From the NCBI GenBank assembly GCA_963922875.1, contig CAWUJH010000002.1, positions 248,001-312,000 on the forward strand: 64,000 nt of DNA, written 5' to 3'. The notes below the pieces were generated by a model. The model was not told where the DNA came from. It did no database searches and was given only the letters and a program-made list of their open reading frames with translations. The DNA is from Ketobacter sp963922875. GTDB taxonomy: Bacteria; Pseudomonadota; Gammaproteobacteria; Pseudomonadales; Ketobacteraceae. Position 1 is the first letter of the stretch; every line of letters starts with the position of its first letter. Below are positions 53,273 to 62,294 of this stretch, piece after piece. Made by a program: the position numbers and the translations under genes.

Positions 53273-54904
53273 CTACTGTTTTTGTAAGTAGAGTTTCATC
53301 AAGCCCTGGGTTGAGCTGTCCAGTTGGGCAGTCAGCTCAGGGTTAGACATTGCCTTGGTTATGGTGGTGCTCAGTTGTTTGCCCAGCTCAACACCCCATT
53401 GATCGAATGCATTGATATCCCAAATGACCGATTGGGTGAAAACCTTGTGCTCATACAGGGAAATCAACTGGCCCAGTACAAAGGGCGAAAGCTTGTCATA
53501 AACCAAAGTATTACTGGGTTTGTTGCCAGGCACAAAGCGATGTTTAGCCAGAAATTCTGCCTCTTCTTTGGTTTTGCCCACTTGAATCATTTCCTCCACT
53601 AAAGAGGCTTCTGAACGACCTTCCAACATAGCTTGGCTTTGGGCCAAACAATTGGAATACAGGTCTTGTTGTTGGTTTCCGCAGGGATGAGTGGACTGGA
53701 TGCCCACAACAAAATCCACTGGAATCAAGTGTTTTCCTTGATGGATTAATTGGTGAAAAGAGTGTTGGGTATTGGTGCCAACACCACCCCAAATAATGGG
53801 ACCGGTTTGTTCGGTTACAGGGGTTCCATCTTTGTGAACTGACTTGCCGTTACTTTCCATATCGAGTTGTTGTAAGTAGTTTGGGAACTGTATCAGATTT
53901 TGGTCATAACAAATGAGCGCCTGGGTTTGCGCGGCAAAATAGTTACCATACCAAATCCCTAATAATCCCATGATGACTGGCATGTTGTTGGCAAAGTCAG
54001 CACTTTGAAAATGTTGATCCATGCTGCGGCCACCGGCTAAGAATGCTTCAAAGTTTTCTTTTCCAATGGCCAACGCTATAACCAGTCCAATCGCTGACCA
54101 TAACGAGTAGCGACCACCGACCCAATCCCACATGGGGTATAGGTTTTGCTCGGGGATGCCGAATTTTGCGGCGGCTTCCAAGTTGGTGGAAACGGCAACG
54201 AAATGTTGGGCAATGGCGGCTTCATTAGCGCCAGAGGATAGAAACCATTGCCTTGCAGCGTTGGCATTTGCCAAAGTTTCCAGGGTGGTGAAAGTCTTAG
54301 AGCAAATGATAAAAAAGGTGGTTTCCGGATCGCAAGTAGCTAAGCAGCGAGAGATGTGTACTGGGTCAATATTGGAAACAAAGTCAAAACGGGTGTTGCT
54401 TTGGGCGTAGGCTGTCAGCGCCTCTACTGCCATGTAAGGCCCAAGATCGGAGCCTCCCACTCCAATATTGACCACGGTGTTTATGGTTTTGCCGGTATGA
54501 CCTTTCAGGGTCCCTGCACCCAGTTGATCTGCCAGTGCATAGATGCGTTTTTTGGCGGTATCGACAAGCGCTGCGATATCATTGGGAATGGTGCCAGGCT
54601 TGGCACGTAATGCTGTGTGCAAAACCTGTCTTTGTTCAGTATTGTTGATCGGTTCACCACTAAACATCCCATTGATTTTATCTTTCAGCCCTGCACTGGA
54701 GGCGAGTTCAAGCAAGTCTGTAAAACTGGCAGGGTCAATGAAGTTCTTCGAGAAGTCCAAAAGCAGGCCATCGGTTTGTGCCGAAAACTTAGTGAAACGT
54801 TGCGGGTCTTGCTGGAAAAGTCCGCGTAAGCCTGTTTTTGTAAGGCGCTGTTGATGGTTGATCAATAGTTCGGATAGGTGGTTTTGCATCGACACTAATG
54901 GCAT
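53273..54904 (-). CDS. pgi: Glucose-6-phosphate isomerase
   Basis: 543-residue isomerase of glucose-6-phosphate and fructose-6-phosphate. Signature motifs: VNIGVGGSDLGPYMAVEAL, ICSKTFTTLETLANA, DWVGGRYSLWSAIGL, and GTPVTEQTGPIIWGG near the catalytic Glu, with GKHLIPVDFV after it. In an organism using the Entner-Doudoroff route it mainly serves gluconeogenesis and hexose recycling to Zwf. Confidence 0.96.
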   Translation of the reverse strand: MPLVSMQNHLSELLINHQQRLTKTGLRGLFQQDPQRFTKFSAQTDGLLLDFSKNFIDPASFTDLLELASSAGLKDKINGMFSGEPINNTEQRQVLHTALRAKPGTIPNDIAALVDTAKKRIYALADQLGAGTLKGHTGKTINTVVNIGVGGSDLGPYMAVEALTAYAQSNTRFDFVSNIDPVHISRCLATCDPETTFFIICSKTFTTLETLANANAARQWFLSSGANEAAIAQHFVAVSTNLEAAAKFGIPEQNLYPMWDWVGGRYSLWSAIGLVIALAIGKENFEAFLAGGRSMDQHFQSADFANNMPVIMGLLGIWYGNYFAAQTQALICYDQNLIQFPNYLQQLDMESNGKSVHKDGTPVTEQTGPIIWGGVGTNTQHSFHQLIHQGKHLIPVDFVVGIQSTHPCGNQQQDLYSNCLAQSQAMLEGRSEASLVEEMIQVGKTKEEAEFLAKHRFVPGNKPSNTLVYDKLSPFVLGQLISLYEHKVFTQSVIWDINAFDQWGVELGKQLSTTITKAMSNPELTAQLDSSTQGLMKLYLQKQ

Positions 54905-54938
54905 CCTGTTTGTTGACTCGTGCAGATTTTAGTTGGGT

Positions 54939-55604
54939 TCACGCAGGTAGGGTGATCAATGTGGCGACTCTCTCTGAATCTACACAGTAGCGTCCTTTGA
55001 GCTTTAGGATGGGCTTCTTTGGCGTTGGCTCAGGGTTAATGATCCATGCCGAAAAGGCTTGCTCTTCAGGCTCAAACTCAATCCGCGCGTCTAAAAAATC
55101 AAGGGTATGGTAATTCAGTGGGAAGTAGGTTTTGTGAACCGACTCTTTGGCACTGAACACTAATTTATCGAATGGAACGCTTGCAAATTTCTGACCAGAT
55201 TTAAGTTGTAGGGCAGCAATATGGTCCAGTTCTTCTGGGCGGCAGATCATTGTAAAGATCTCCTCCTTCAAAGGCGTGGCTTGTTCTACATCAAAACCAA
55301 TGCTTTGAAATCGGCTTTTAGCAGCGAGCACTAACCCACAGAAACCGTCAGTGTGGCTGATGCTCCCCACCCAATCCTGAGGCCAGGCTGGTTCCCTTTG
55401 TTGTCCCTTAAGTAGCTCGGTGCAAGAGATGTTAAGCCGGTCGAACAGGCTATGTGCACTATGCCGACCGGCTCTGAATTCCCGTTTGCGCTTATCTACA
55501 GCACGAGCAATAAGAGCCTCTTCAGCGGCAACTAACGGTGTTTCCCACATCCAAGGTTCGGCCACCTTATAAAAGATGTCCTGATCAATAATCGATTCAA
55601 TCAT
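54939..55604 (-). CDS. 4'-phosphopantetheinyl transferase (EntD type)
   Basis: 221 residues. Transfers phosphopantetheine from coenzyme A to a carrier-protein serine. Motifs of the EntD subgroup: KRKREFRAGRHSAHSLFDRL, VGSISHTDG, IGFDVEQ with Mg ligands Asp105 and Glu107, and FSAKESVHKTY with Glu154. No carrier-protein or synthase gene is in the window, so the client (fatty acid, polyketide, peptide or lysine pathway) is unknown. It lies between pgi and galE, 7 bases after galE on the same strand. Confidence 0.9.
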   Translation of the reverse strand: MIESIIDQDIFYKVAEPWMWETPLVAAEEALIARAVDKRKREFRAGRHSAHSLFDRLNISCTELLKGQQREPAWPQDWVGSISHTDGFCGLVLAAKSRFQSIGFDVEQATPLKEEIFTMICRPEELDHIAALQLKSGQKFASVPFDKLVFSAKESVHKTYFPLNYHTLDFLDARIEFEPEEQAFSAWIINPEPTPKKPILKLKGRYCVDSERVATLITLPA

Positions 55605-55611
55605 AGTGCAG

Positions 55612-56604
55612 TCAAGAATTCTGTTGATGCAGTTTGCGTTCCCAGTTTAATGAGGAACTGACTATGGTTTCCAGGTCATCGTACTCAGGTTGCCAATTCA
55701 GTACCGAACGGATTTTCTCCGCTTTGGCAATCAGCCGTGGAGGGTCGCCCGCGCGGCGCTCCTGCTCTATGATCTTCAAGGGGGCACCATTGACTTTGCT
55801 TACCATGTCGAGCACCTCTCGCACGCTGTAACCGTGACCGTAACCGGCATTTAAGGTAGTTGATTCGCCACCCGCCCGGAGATAGTCCAGCGCTTTGATA
55901 TGCGCGGAAGCCAGATCCTCAACATGAATATAGTCCCTGACTCCAGTACCGTCCGGAGTGTCATAGTCGGTGCCGAAAATCGCTACATGGGGGCGCTTAC
56001 CCACGGCGGCCTCCACGGCGACCTTGGTCAACAGGGTTGCTTTCAGGGTGCTTTGGCCAATTCGCCCTTGGGGCTCGCACCCCGCCACATTGAAGTAACG
56101 TAAAATCACGTGACTCATGGGGCAGGCTTTGCCGAGATCTCTGAGCATGACTTCACTCATTAGTTTGGAAGTGCCATAGGGATTGATGGGTTGAGTGGGT
56201 GTCTCCTCGGTAATAAGCGGGTCTGCCGGTTCACCGTAAACGGCTGCAGTGGACGAGAAGACAAAGTGCTTGATCCCATGGTTTTGACAGCATTCCAGCA
56301 AGTTGCGGGTGTTGGCGGTGTTGTTTCGGTAGTATTTAAGGGGGTTTTCCACGGATTCAGGAACAATCGTATGAGCGGCAAAATGCATGACTGTAGTCAC
56401 GTTGTAATCTTGCATGAGTTTCTCGATCAACGCGCTGTCGCCGGTATCTCCCACCACCAAATTCCCGTAGATCACAGCATCTTTGAAGCCTGTGGACAGG
56501 TTGTCAAGCACTACAACGGTCTCACCTCGTTCCCCCAGTTGGCGAACCACATGACTACCGATATAGCCAGCACCACCGGTTACAAGAATTGCTCCGTTCT
56601 TCAT
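55612..56604 (-). CDS. galE: UDP-glucose 4-epimerase
   Basis: 330-residue short-chain dehydrogenase-type epimerase of UDP-glucose and UDP-galactose. NAD loop GGAGYIGSHVVRQL; catalytic VFSSTAAVYGEP and YGTSKLMSE (YxxxK); C-terminal substrate domain with NAGYGHGYSVREVL. First gene of galE-PPTase; both likely share a promoter in 56605-56733. Confidence 0.95.
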   Translation of the reverse strand: MKNGAILVTGGAGYIGSHVVRQLGERGETVVVLDNLSTGFKDAVIYGNLVVGDTGDSALIEKLMQDYNVTTVMHFAAHTIVPESVENPLKYYRNNTANTRNLLECCQNHGIKHFVFSSTAAVYGEPADPLITEETPTQPINPYGTSKLMSEVMLRDLGKACPMSHVILRYFNVAGCEPQGRIGQSTLKATLLTKVAVEAAVGKRPHVAIFGTDYDTPDGTGVRDYIHVEDLASAHIKALDYLRAGGESTTLNAGYGHGYSVREVLDMVSKVNGAPLKIIEQERRAGDPPRLIAKAEKIRSVLNWQPEYDDLETIVSSSLNWERKLHQQNS

Positions 56605-56733
56605 TTAAATACTCCCAACCGTTAAAAGTTTATTGAAATCAATGATAAAGGATTAACCATCAAACTGCAGCCAATTGCCGAGGGGATTCAGCTATAGTTA
56701 AAATATAAACGCAATTAGAGATTAGTTTAACGT

Positions 56734-57702
56734 ATGGTACGGTTTTTCCTATTACTCTTCTTGTTCCTCTTCGCTAATTTCAGCTTGGCCCATCCGACTG
56801 AGCATTGTTTAGCGTTAACGGCTCAGGCGGCTAATCGTTTGCAAGCTTGTCGTGTGGCTCAAGTGGCCGAGGCACAGTGCGATGAGTTTGAAGCCCAGTT
56901 AGCAGTGGTGAAAGCCCGGTGTGTTGCTGAAAGTTTTACTGCGCAAGCGATTCTGCAGGCGGAAAACTATGGGGCGGGGCAGGTTAACGGTAAGGTCGAC
57001 AACAGCCCACTACGAAAGCAGCAAAAGCAGTTGCATTGGGAGCGAGAGCAAATGAAGCCCAACGTGCAGAATTTTTATCAGTATTTCCCTGCGTTTCGCG
57101 AATCGGCGGGTCGGCTTGAGGAACTCTTCCACACAGGCAAATGTCCTAATGCCTATGAAGGTGCCAGTAATCGTTGGCTATTGGCGGAGAAGCGTGCAGC
57201 ACTGCAGCAGAGTTTTGGTCCAGACTTTGTCTCAGAAAGGGAAGGGTCAAGGGTTTCCATATGGTTTTTTATGCCCGCTGTGGATGGGCAATGTTATGCT
57301 CCGGTCGCAGCGGGGGATAATGAGCCTAAAGTGGTTAATATACCCCAGTCGATTGTTGATTCCATTGCCAACATGAGTGGAAACCGGGTGATATTGTGTA
57401 GTGACAAGGCGTCATGCATCGCTGAAGTCGCCGATTTCGAACGTCGCTACGATGAGTACCAACAGTATTATAGTGCCTACCGGCGGCTGGCGGACTGCTT
57501 TGAGCAGGGAGAAATATTGGCTACATTGGGTCGAGCCTTGAAAAAAATAGGTGCCCGCAATCATCAGCAGGCGGACGTCAGTTCAGGTCAAGTGACGGAA
57601 AATTGTCCTGATTACAATCTAGAGACAAAACTATTGAATGTTAAAGGTTATTTACTAGAGCTTGATAACCAGTTGTTTCAGCCCGTTACAAATCATAGCT
57701 AA
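56734..57702 (+). CDS. Hypothetical cysteine-rich secreted protein upstream of the type II secretion operon
   Basis: 322 residues with a clear signal peptide (FFLLLFLFLFANFSLA, cleaved before HPTEHC). The mature protein has ten cysteines, an even number, so periplasmic or extracellular disulfides are likely. The first 75 residues and a later segment (ADFERRYDEYQQYYSAYRRL) look helical; the middle (SREGSRVSIWFFMPAVDGQC) is mixed. I recognise no family. It lies 115 bases before gspE on the same strand, in the place where gspC/gspD often stand, so it may be an accessory part or a substrate of the secretion system. Confidence 0.8.
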   Translation: MVRFFLLLFLFLFANFSLAHPTEHCLALTAQAANRLQACRVAQVAEAQCDEFEAQLAVVKARCVAESFTAQAILQAENYGAGQVNGKVDNSPLRKQQKQLHWEREQMKPNVQNFYQYFPAFRESAGRLEELFHTGKCPNAYEGASNRWLLAEKRAALQQSFGPDFVSEREGSRVSIWFFMPAVDGQCYAPVAAGDNEPKVVNIPQSIVDSIANMSGNRVILCSDKASCIAEVADFERRYDEYQQYYSAYRRLADCFEQGEILATLGRALKKIGARNHQQADVSSGQVTENCPDYNLETKLLNVKGYLLELDNQLFQPVTNHS

Positions 57703-57759
57703 ACAACAAAATCAAAATAAATTTAGATAGTTAGTGCCAATTGATAAATCCCTAATCTG

Positions 57760-57787
57760 TAGGCATCATTGTCAGTCTAACTATAAT
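57760..57787 (+). promoter_or_regulatory. Promoter candidate for gspE
   Basis: A consensus TATAAT at 57782-57787, 30 bases before the gspE ATG; the -35 (GTAGGC, about 57759-57764) is poor. GAGGG at about 57807 is the ribosome site. Confidence 0.4.
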
Positions 57788-57817
57788 AAAATTAGTGGAA
57801 AACCATGAGGGTCGAAA

Positions 57818-59338
57818 ATGTCAGAGCCTGAGCAGATTTCCTCTGCACCTGAAGTCAGTGAAGAAGTATCCCGTAAAAGGCTACCTTTTTCTTTTGCCAA
57901 GCGTCAGGGTGTTGTCATCGAAGAAATCGGTGAAGTGGATGCAATGGTGGCCTATAAGCATGGAATTTCCCCCTCGGCCATTGTTGAAGTCCGTCGTTTC
58001 CTGGGTATGCCCATTCAGTTTAATGAAGTGAATGATGCTGAGTTCGAGCGCCGTTTAAGTAAAGCCTATGAAAATAACTCCAGTGAAGCCATGCAGATGG
58101 TGGAAGGGTTAGGCGATGATATGGATTTGGCCAGTCTGGCTGACTCAATGTCTGAAACCGAAGACCTGATGGAGCAAGAAGATGACGCACCAATCATTCG
58201 GTTAATCAATGCGCTCCTCACGGAAGCTGTTAAGGTTAATGCTTCCGATATCCATATTGAGACCTTTGAAAAACGCTTGGTAGTGCGCATGCGAGTCGAT
58301 GGCGTATTGCGGGAAATCGTCCAACCTCGACGCCAGTTGGCGCCGCTGCTGGTATCACGGATCAAAGTTATGGCCAAGCTGGATATCGCAGAAAAGCGGG
58401 TACCGCAGGATGGTCGTATTTCCATCAGAGTTGGTGGTCGTGAGATTGATGTGCGGGTGTCTACTATGCCCAGTAATGCCGGAGAGCGAGTGGTTTTACG
58501 TTTGCTTGATAAGCAGGCGGGACGTCTTGACCTGACCCATCTAGGGATGGCGGCCGATGATCTGAAGCGTATGACTTCTATAATTACCAAGCCACACGGG
58601 ATTATCCTGGTTACCGGTCCTACCGGTTCTGGTAAAACCACAACGCTATATGCCGGTCTGTCTCAACTAAATGACCACTCACGCAATATTCTTACAGTAG
58701 AAGATCCTATCGAATACCAGCTTGAAGGTATCGGACAGACCCAGGTAAATACCAAGGTAGAAATGACCTTTGCTCGTGGTTTACGTGCCATGTTACGTCA
58801 GGATCCTGATGTGGTAATGGTGGGTGAGATTCGTGACCTTGAAACGGCTGAAATCGCAGTTCAAGCCAGTTTAACGGGTCACTTGGTGTTGTCCACATTG
58901 CATACTAATACCGCCATTGGTGCGGTTACCCGGTTACAGGACATGGGGATTGAGCCATTCCTGATTTCATCGGCGGTACTGGGTTTACTGGCCCAAAGAT
59001 TGGTGCGGGTGCTGTGTCCCCATTGCAAGCAGGCTTATCATCCCGATGCAGGTGAATGCGAGTTAATGGGATTTGATCCCGAAAATCCACCGCAGATATA
59101 TCGTACCAAAGGCTGCCCAGAGTGTAATGAGTTGGGATATGCGGGGCGAACCGGTATCTATGAATTAGTGGTCATCGATGACGAACTGCGTACCATGATT
59201 CATAACCATGAAAGTGAACAGAAAATGACAGAAGTCGCACGTAGGGCGGGAGCCTCTATTCGCGATGATGGCAGACGTAAAATATTGGAAGGGGAAACCA
59301 CCATAGAAGAAGTATTACGAGTCACCAGGGAGGGCTAA
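57818..59338 (+). CDS. gspE: Type II secretion ATPase GspE
   Basis: 506-residue cytosolic hexameric ATPase that drives pseudopilus assembly. N-terminal GspE domain (1-120), then Walker A GPTGSGKTTTLYAGL, the Asp box, Walker B VVMVGEIRDLETAE and His box (LVLSTLHTNTA). The zinc-binding tetracysteine motif is present: CPHCKQAYHP and CPECNELGYAGRTG. First gene of gspE-F-G-H-I-J-K; the order is standard but gspC and gspD are not upstream in this window. Confidence 0.95.
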   Translation: MSEPEQISSAPEVSEEVSRKRLPFSFAKRQGVVIEEIGEVDAMVAYKHGISPSAIVEVRRFLGMPIQFNEVNDAEFERRLSKAYENNSSEAMQMVEGLGDDMDLASLADSMSETEDLMEQEDDAPIIRLINALLTEAVKVNASDIHIETFEKRLVVRMRVDGVLREIVQPRRQLAPLLVSRIKVMAKLDIAEKRVPQDGRISIRVGGREIDVRVSTMPSNAGERVVLRLLDKQAGRLDLTHLGMAADDLKRMTSIITKPHGIILVTGPTGSGKTTTLYAGLSQLNDHSRNILTVEDPIEYQLEGIGQTQVNTKVEMTFARGLRAMLRQDPDVVMVGEIRDLETAEIAVQASLTGHLVLSTLHTNTAIGAVTRLQDMGIEPFLISSAVLGLLAQRLVRVLCPHCKQAYHPDAGECELMGFDPENPPQIYRTKGCPECNELGYAGRTGIYELVVIDDELRTMIHNHESEQKMTEVARRAGASIRDDGRRKILEGETTIEEVLRVTREG

Positions 59339-59342
59339 CTAA

Positions 59343-60566
59343 ATGCCGGCATATGATTATGTCGTCCTTGATGCTCAAGGAAAACAAAAAAAAGGTGTAC
59401 TTGAGGGGGATAGCCCCCGTCAGGTACGACAGCAACTCAAGGAAAAAGGTTTAGTTCCTTTATCCGTAGAAACCACGTCTCAAAAAGCAGAAAAAGGCGT
59501 TCCAGCAAGCAGTAATAAAATAGCCAGGGTCTCTATTAGCGCGGCTGATCTTGCTTTGTTGACCCGTCAGATGGCAACTTTGTTGGAAGCGGGGCTGCCC
59601 CTGGAGGAAGCCTTAAAAGCCGTCTCCAAACAACAGGAAAAGCCTAAGAACAAAGCCATGATTCTAGCCATTCGGTCAAAGGTGGTAGAAGGGCATAGTT
59701 TGGCGAGCAGTCTCAACGAGTTCCCGCAGTCGTTTCCTGAGTTATATCGGGCAACAGTGGCGGCGGGAGAGCACTCTGGGCATTTGGATTTGGTGCTTGA
59801 GCAATTGGCTGATTACACCGAAGCGCGCTACCGCACCATGAAAAAAGTGCAGGGTGCCACAATTTATCCGATTGTTTTGACTTCCTTTGCATTTTTGATC
59901 GTCGCCGGTATGTTAACATTTGTGGTGCCAAAAATTGTGTCGGTATTTGCGGATTCTGGTCAAGAGTTACCGGGTCTTACCAAGGTACTTATTGCCGCCA
60001 GTAATGGTTTGCAGAATTGGTGGTGGCTAATGATTATCGTTGCAGTAGCCGCTTATTATGCATTTAAACGAGCACTTAAGAATGAAGACTTTCGTTATCG
60101 GTACCATAAGTGGCTTTTGAAAGCACCCTTATTAGGTCGAATAAATCGTGGTTTGGATTCATCAAGGGTGGCAAGCACACTGAGCATTCTGTCGCGCAGT
60201 GGTGTTCCCCTGGTTGAGGCCATGAAAATATCCGGCCAGGTGGCGGGAAATGTTTGTATCAGGGAGTCTGTAACCTTAGGTGCGGAAAAGTTAAAAGAAG
60301 GGAGCACCTTATTTAATGCTTTAGATGGATCTGGTTATTTCCCTCCAATGATGATGCAAATGATTGCAAGTGGTGAGAATAGCGGTGAATTAGACTCAAT
60401 GCTGTCCCGTGCTGCCACCAATCAGGAGCGCGAGCTGGAAGATTTGATCGACACCATTGTGGCTTTATTTGAGCCTTTGATGCTGGTGGTTATGGGGGGC
60501 GTTGTTATGCTTATCGTACTCTCTATCATGATGCCGATTTTGAGCATGAATTCCCTGGTCGGCTAA
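59343..60566 (+). CDS. gspF: Type II secretion inner-membrane protein GspF
   Basis: 407 residues with two T2SSF domains (about 70-195 and 275-395) and three transmembrane helices: IVLTSFAFLIVAGMLTFVVP, WWWLMIIVAVAAYYAF, LMLVVMGGVVMLIVLSIMMP. ALLTRQMATLLEAGLPLEEA and STLSILSRSGVPLVEAMKIS are the paired family motifs. It is the membrane platform that contacts GspE and the pseudopilins. It starts 4 bases after gspE. Confidence 0.95.
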   Translation: MPAYDYVVLDAQGKQKKGVLEGDSPRQVRQQLKEKGLVPLSVETTSQKAEKGVPASSNKIARVSISAADLALLTRQMATLLEAGLPLEEALKAVSKQQEKPKNKAMILAIRSKVVEGHSLASSLNEFPQSFPELYRATVAAGEHSGHLDLVLEQLADYTEARYRTMKKVQGATIYPIVLTSFAFLIVAGMLTFVVPKIVSVFADSGQELPGLTKVLIAASNGLQNWWWLMIIVAVAAYYAFKRALKNEDFRYRYHKWLLKAPLLGRINRGLDSSRVASTLSILSRSGVPLVEAMKISGQVAGNVCIRESVTLGAEKLKEGSTLFNALDGSGYFPPMMMQMIASGENSGELDSMLSRAATNQERELEDLIDTIVALFEPLMLVVMGGVVMLIVLSIMMPILSMNSLVG

Positions 60567-60615
60567 CTCATAAACAAACACACATTAACTGATATTAAAA
60601 GGTAGTTAGGAAAAT

Positions 60616-61056
60616 ATGAAAGCGTTTAAACCCTCTGTCCAAACTCGAGCACAACGTGGTTTTACCTTGATCGAAGTAATGATCGTGGTGGCCATCTTAG
60701 GTGTGCTAGCCACACTGGTTGTGGTCAACGTAGGTGGGCAAACGGATAAAGCCAATGTGGCTGCCGTAAAAAGTGACTTACAAGCAATTTCTCAAGCCTT
60801 AGATTTGTTCAAATTAGATAATTTTCGGTATCCAACCACTGATCAGGGTCTTGAGGCTTTGGTGAACAAACCTGATAACGCCCGTGGTTGGCCTGAAGGT
60901 GGTTATTTGCGCAAGTCACCAGTGGATCCGTGGCAAAATCCTTACGTCTATATCAGTCCTGGAGTGAACGGCCCGTATGATCTTTACTCCATGGGTGCCG
61001 ATGGGGCAGAAGGTGGTGAGGGTCCGGCAGAAGATATTTCGGTCGAAGATCTCTAG
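60616..61056 (+). CDS. gspG: Type II secretion major pseudopilin GspG
   Basis: 146-residue prepilin. The GspO cleavage site is QRG|FTLIEVMIVVAILGVL, with the conserved Glu at +5. The C-terminal globular domain keeps the calcium-site pattern (YPTTDQGLEALV, KSPVDPWQNPYVYISPG, YDLYSMGADG). It builds the shaft of the periplasmic pseudopilus. It has its own GGTAGTTAGGA ribosome site, 49 bases after gspF. Confidence 0.95.
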   Translation: MKAFKPSVQTRAQRGFTLIEVMIVVAILGVLATLVVVNVGGQTDKANVAAVKSDLQAISQALDLFKLDNFRYPTTDQGLEALVNKPDNARGWPEGGYLRKSPVDPWQNPYVYISPGVNGPYDLYSMGADGAEGGEGPAEDISVEDL

Positions 61057-61069
61057 TCGTATTACCGCA

Positions 61070-61903
61070 ATGAAAACCCCATCGCAGCGCTACCACCAGG
61101 GTTTCACCCTAATTGAAATCATGGTGGTGGTCACCATCATTGGCATAATGACTGGTATTATCGCCCTTAGTGTCGCTTCCAAAGATCCGCAAAAAGAGCT
61201 GAATAAAGAAATTCTGCGCTTAAAAACCATCATTGAAATGGCCCAGGAAGAAGCCCTGTTCAGTCAACAGGAAATTGGCATTATTGTGGACGAACAAGGT
61301 TATAAATTTGTGCGCTGGACAACGCCTAATGCACCCACAGCGCCGCAAAACGACGGTGCCGCCGCCAGCGATGAAGATAAAGAGACACAAATGCAGCAGG
61401 TGGAGAAGAAAATCTCCCAAATGACCGATATTTCAGAAGAAGAACGCCAGCAGCTCATTGCGCTGACCAAACAAATTGATACAGAGCATGGCGATACCAT
61501 TGAGATGATGGCGGCTGCAGGAATAAGTTTAAGCGGTGATGACTCCCTGGGAATTGCTGAATGGCGACCCATTACTGGCGAGCGTACCTATCGAGACTAC
61601 GAATTGGATGAAGAATATGAAATAGTCCTCGAAGTGGACCATGAACAGTTGGATTTGACTGGGGGTGTAGATGAAGAGAGACGCCAGCAAGCCAAAGCGG
61701 CCGAGAAAATTCTGGAAGAAGAAGATGAAAAATTAGAACCGGCAATATTTATACTGTCCAGTGGCGAGATGTCTCCCTTTGTACTTGAAATTGAGTTGAG
61801 AGAGGATAGCGATATATCCGAAAAATTATCAGGCGATGAAACCGGACGATTGTGGATCGGTGAAGATGATGAATTTAAGCGTAAGTCCGATGCCTTTCGG
61901 TAG
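61070..61903 (+). CDS. gspH: Type II secretion minor pseudopilin GspH, unusually long
   Basis: 277 residues from ATG 61070, clearly longer than typical GspH of about 170-200. The prepilin site is HQG|FTLIEIMVVVTIIGIM. The globular domain is recognisable at IGIIVDEQGYKFVRW and at EPAIFILSSGEMSPFVLEI. Between them are two extra segments: residues about 87-165 (acidic, Gln-rich, helical: ISEEERQQLIALTKQID) and about 197-223 (EERRQQAKAAEKILEEEDE). No frameshift is seen, so these are real insertions. They may form a helical add-on near the pseudopilus tip. Confidence 0.88.
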   Translation: MKTPSQRYHQGFTLIEIMVVVTIIGIMTGIIALSVASKDPQKELNKEILRLKTIIEMAQEEALFSQQEIGIIVDEQGYKFVRWTTPNAPTAPQNDGAAASDEDKETQMQQVEKKISQMTDISEEERQQLIALTKQIDTEHGDTIEMMAAAGISLSGDDSLGIAEWRPITGERTYRDYELDEEYEIVLEVDHEQLDLTGGVDEERRQQAKAAEKILEEEDEKLEPAIFILSSGEMSPFVLEIELREDSDISEKLSGDETGRLWIGEDDEFKRKSDAFR

Positions 61904-62294
61904 TGGTAGACCGGTGAGTAAAGCACTTAAGGCAAGCCAAGGTTTTACCTTGATAGAGGTATTGGTGGCGCTTTCGATTTTCGCAGTGGCAGTAGCGACC
62001 ATGAGCGGTGCCATGCGTAATAATGTCAGTAATAGTAATTATCTCAGAGACAAAACCCTGGCTCACTGGGTGGCCAGCAACAAGATGGTTGAAATACAGC
62101 AATCTGACGTATATCCACCCATTGAAGATCGGCGTGACAAAGTTGAATTTGGCGGTCGCCAATGGATAGTGAGAACACGCGTGGAAAAAACGGTCTCAGT
62201 GATGCGCAAGTTGGAGATTAGTGTTGGTGTTGAGCAGGGCGGTGATGTTAATTACCTGAGTTTTCTGGAAGGATATTTCTCGGATGCAAAATGA
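61890..62294 (+). CDS. gspI: Type II secretion minor pseudopilin GspI
   Basis: 134 residues from ATG 61890, overlapping gspH; a GTG at 61914 would give a shorter leader (ten residues) and is equally possible. Prepilin site ASQG|FTLIEVLVALSIFAVAV with Glu at +5. The compact C-terminal domain (YLRDKTLAHWVASNKMVEIQ) is typical of GspI, core of the GspI-J-K tip complex. Confidence 0.92.
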   Translation: MPFGSGRPVSKALKASQGFTLIEVLVALSIFAVAVATMSGAMRNNVSNSNYLRDKTLAHWVASNKMVEIQQSDVYPPIEDRRDKVEFGGRQWIVRTRVEKTVSVMRKLEISVGVEQGGDVNYLSFLEGYFSDAK

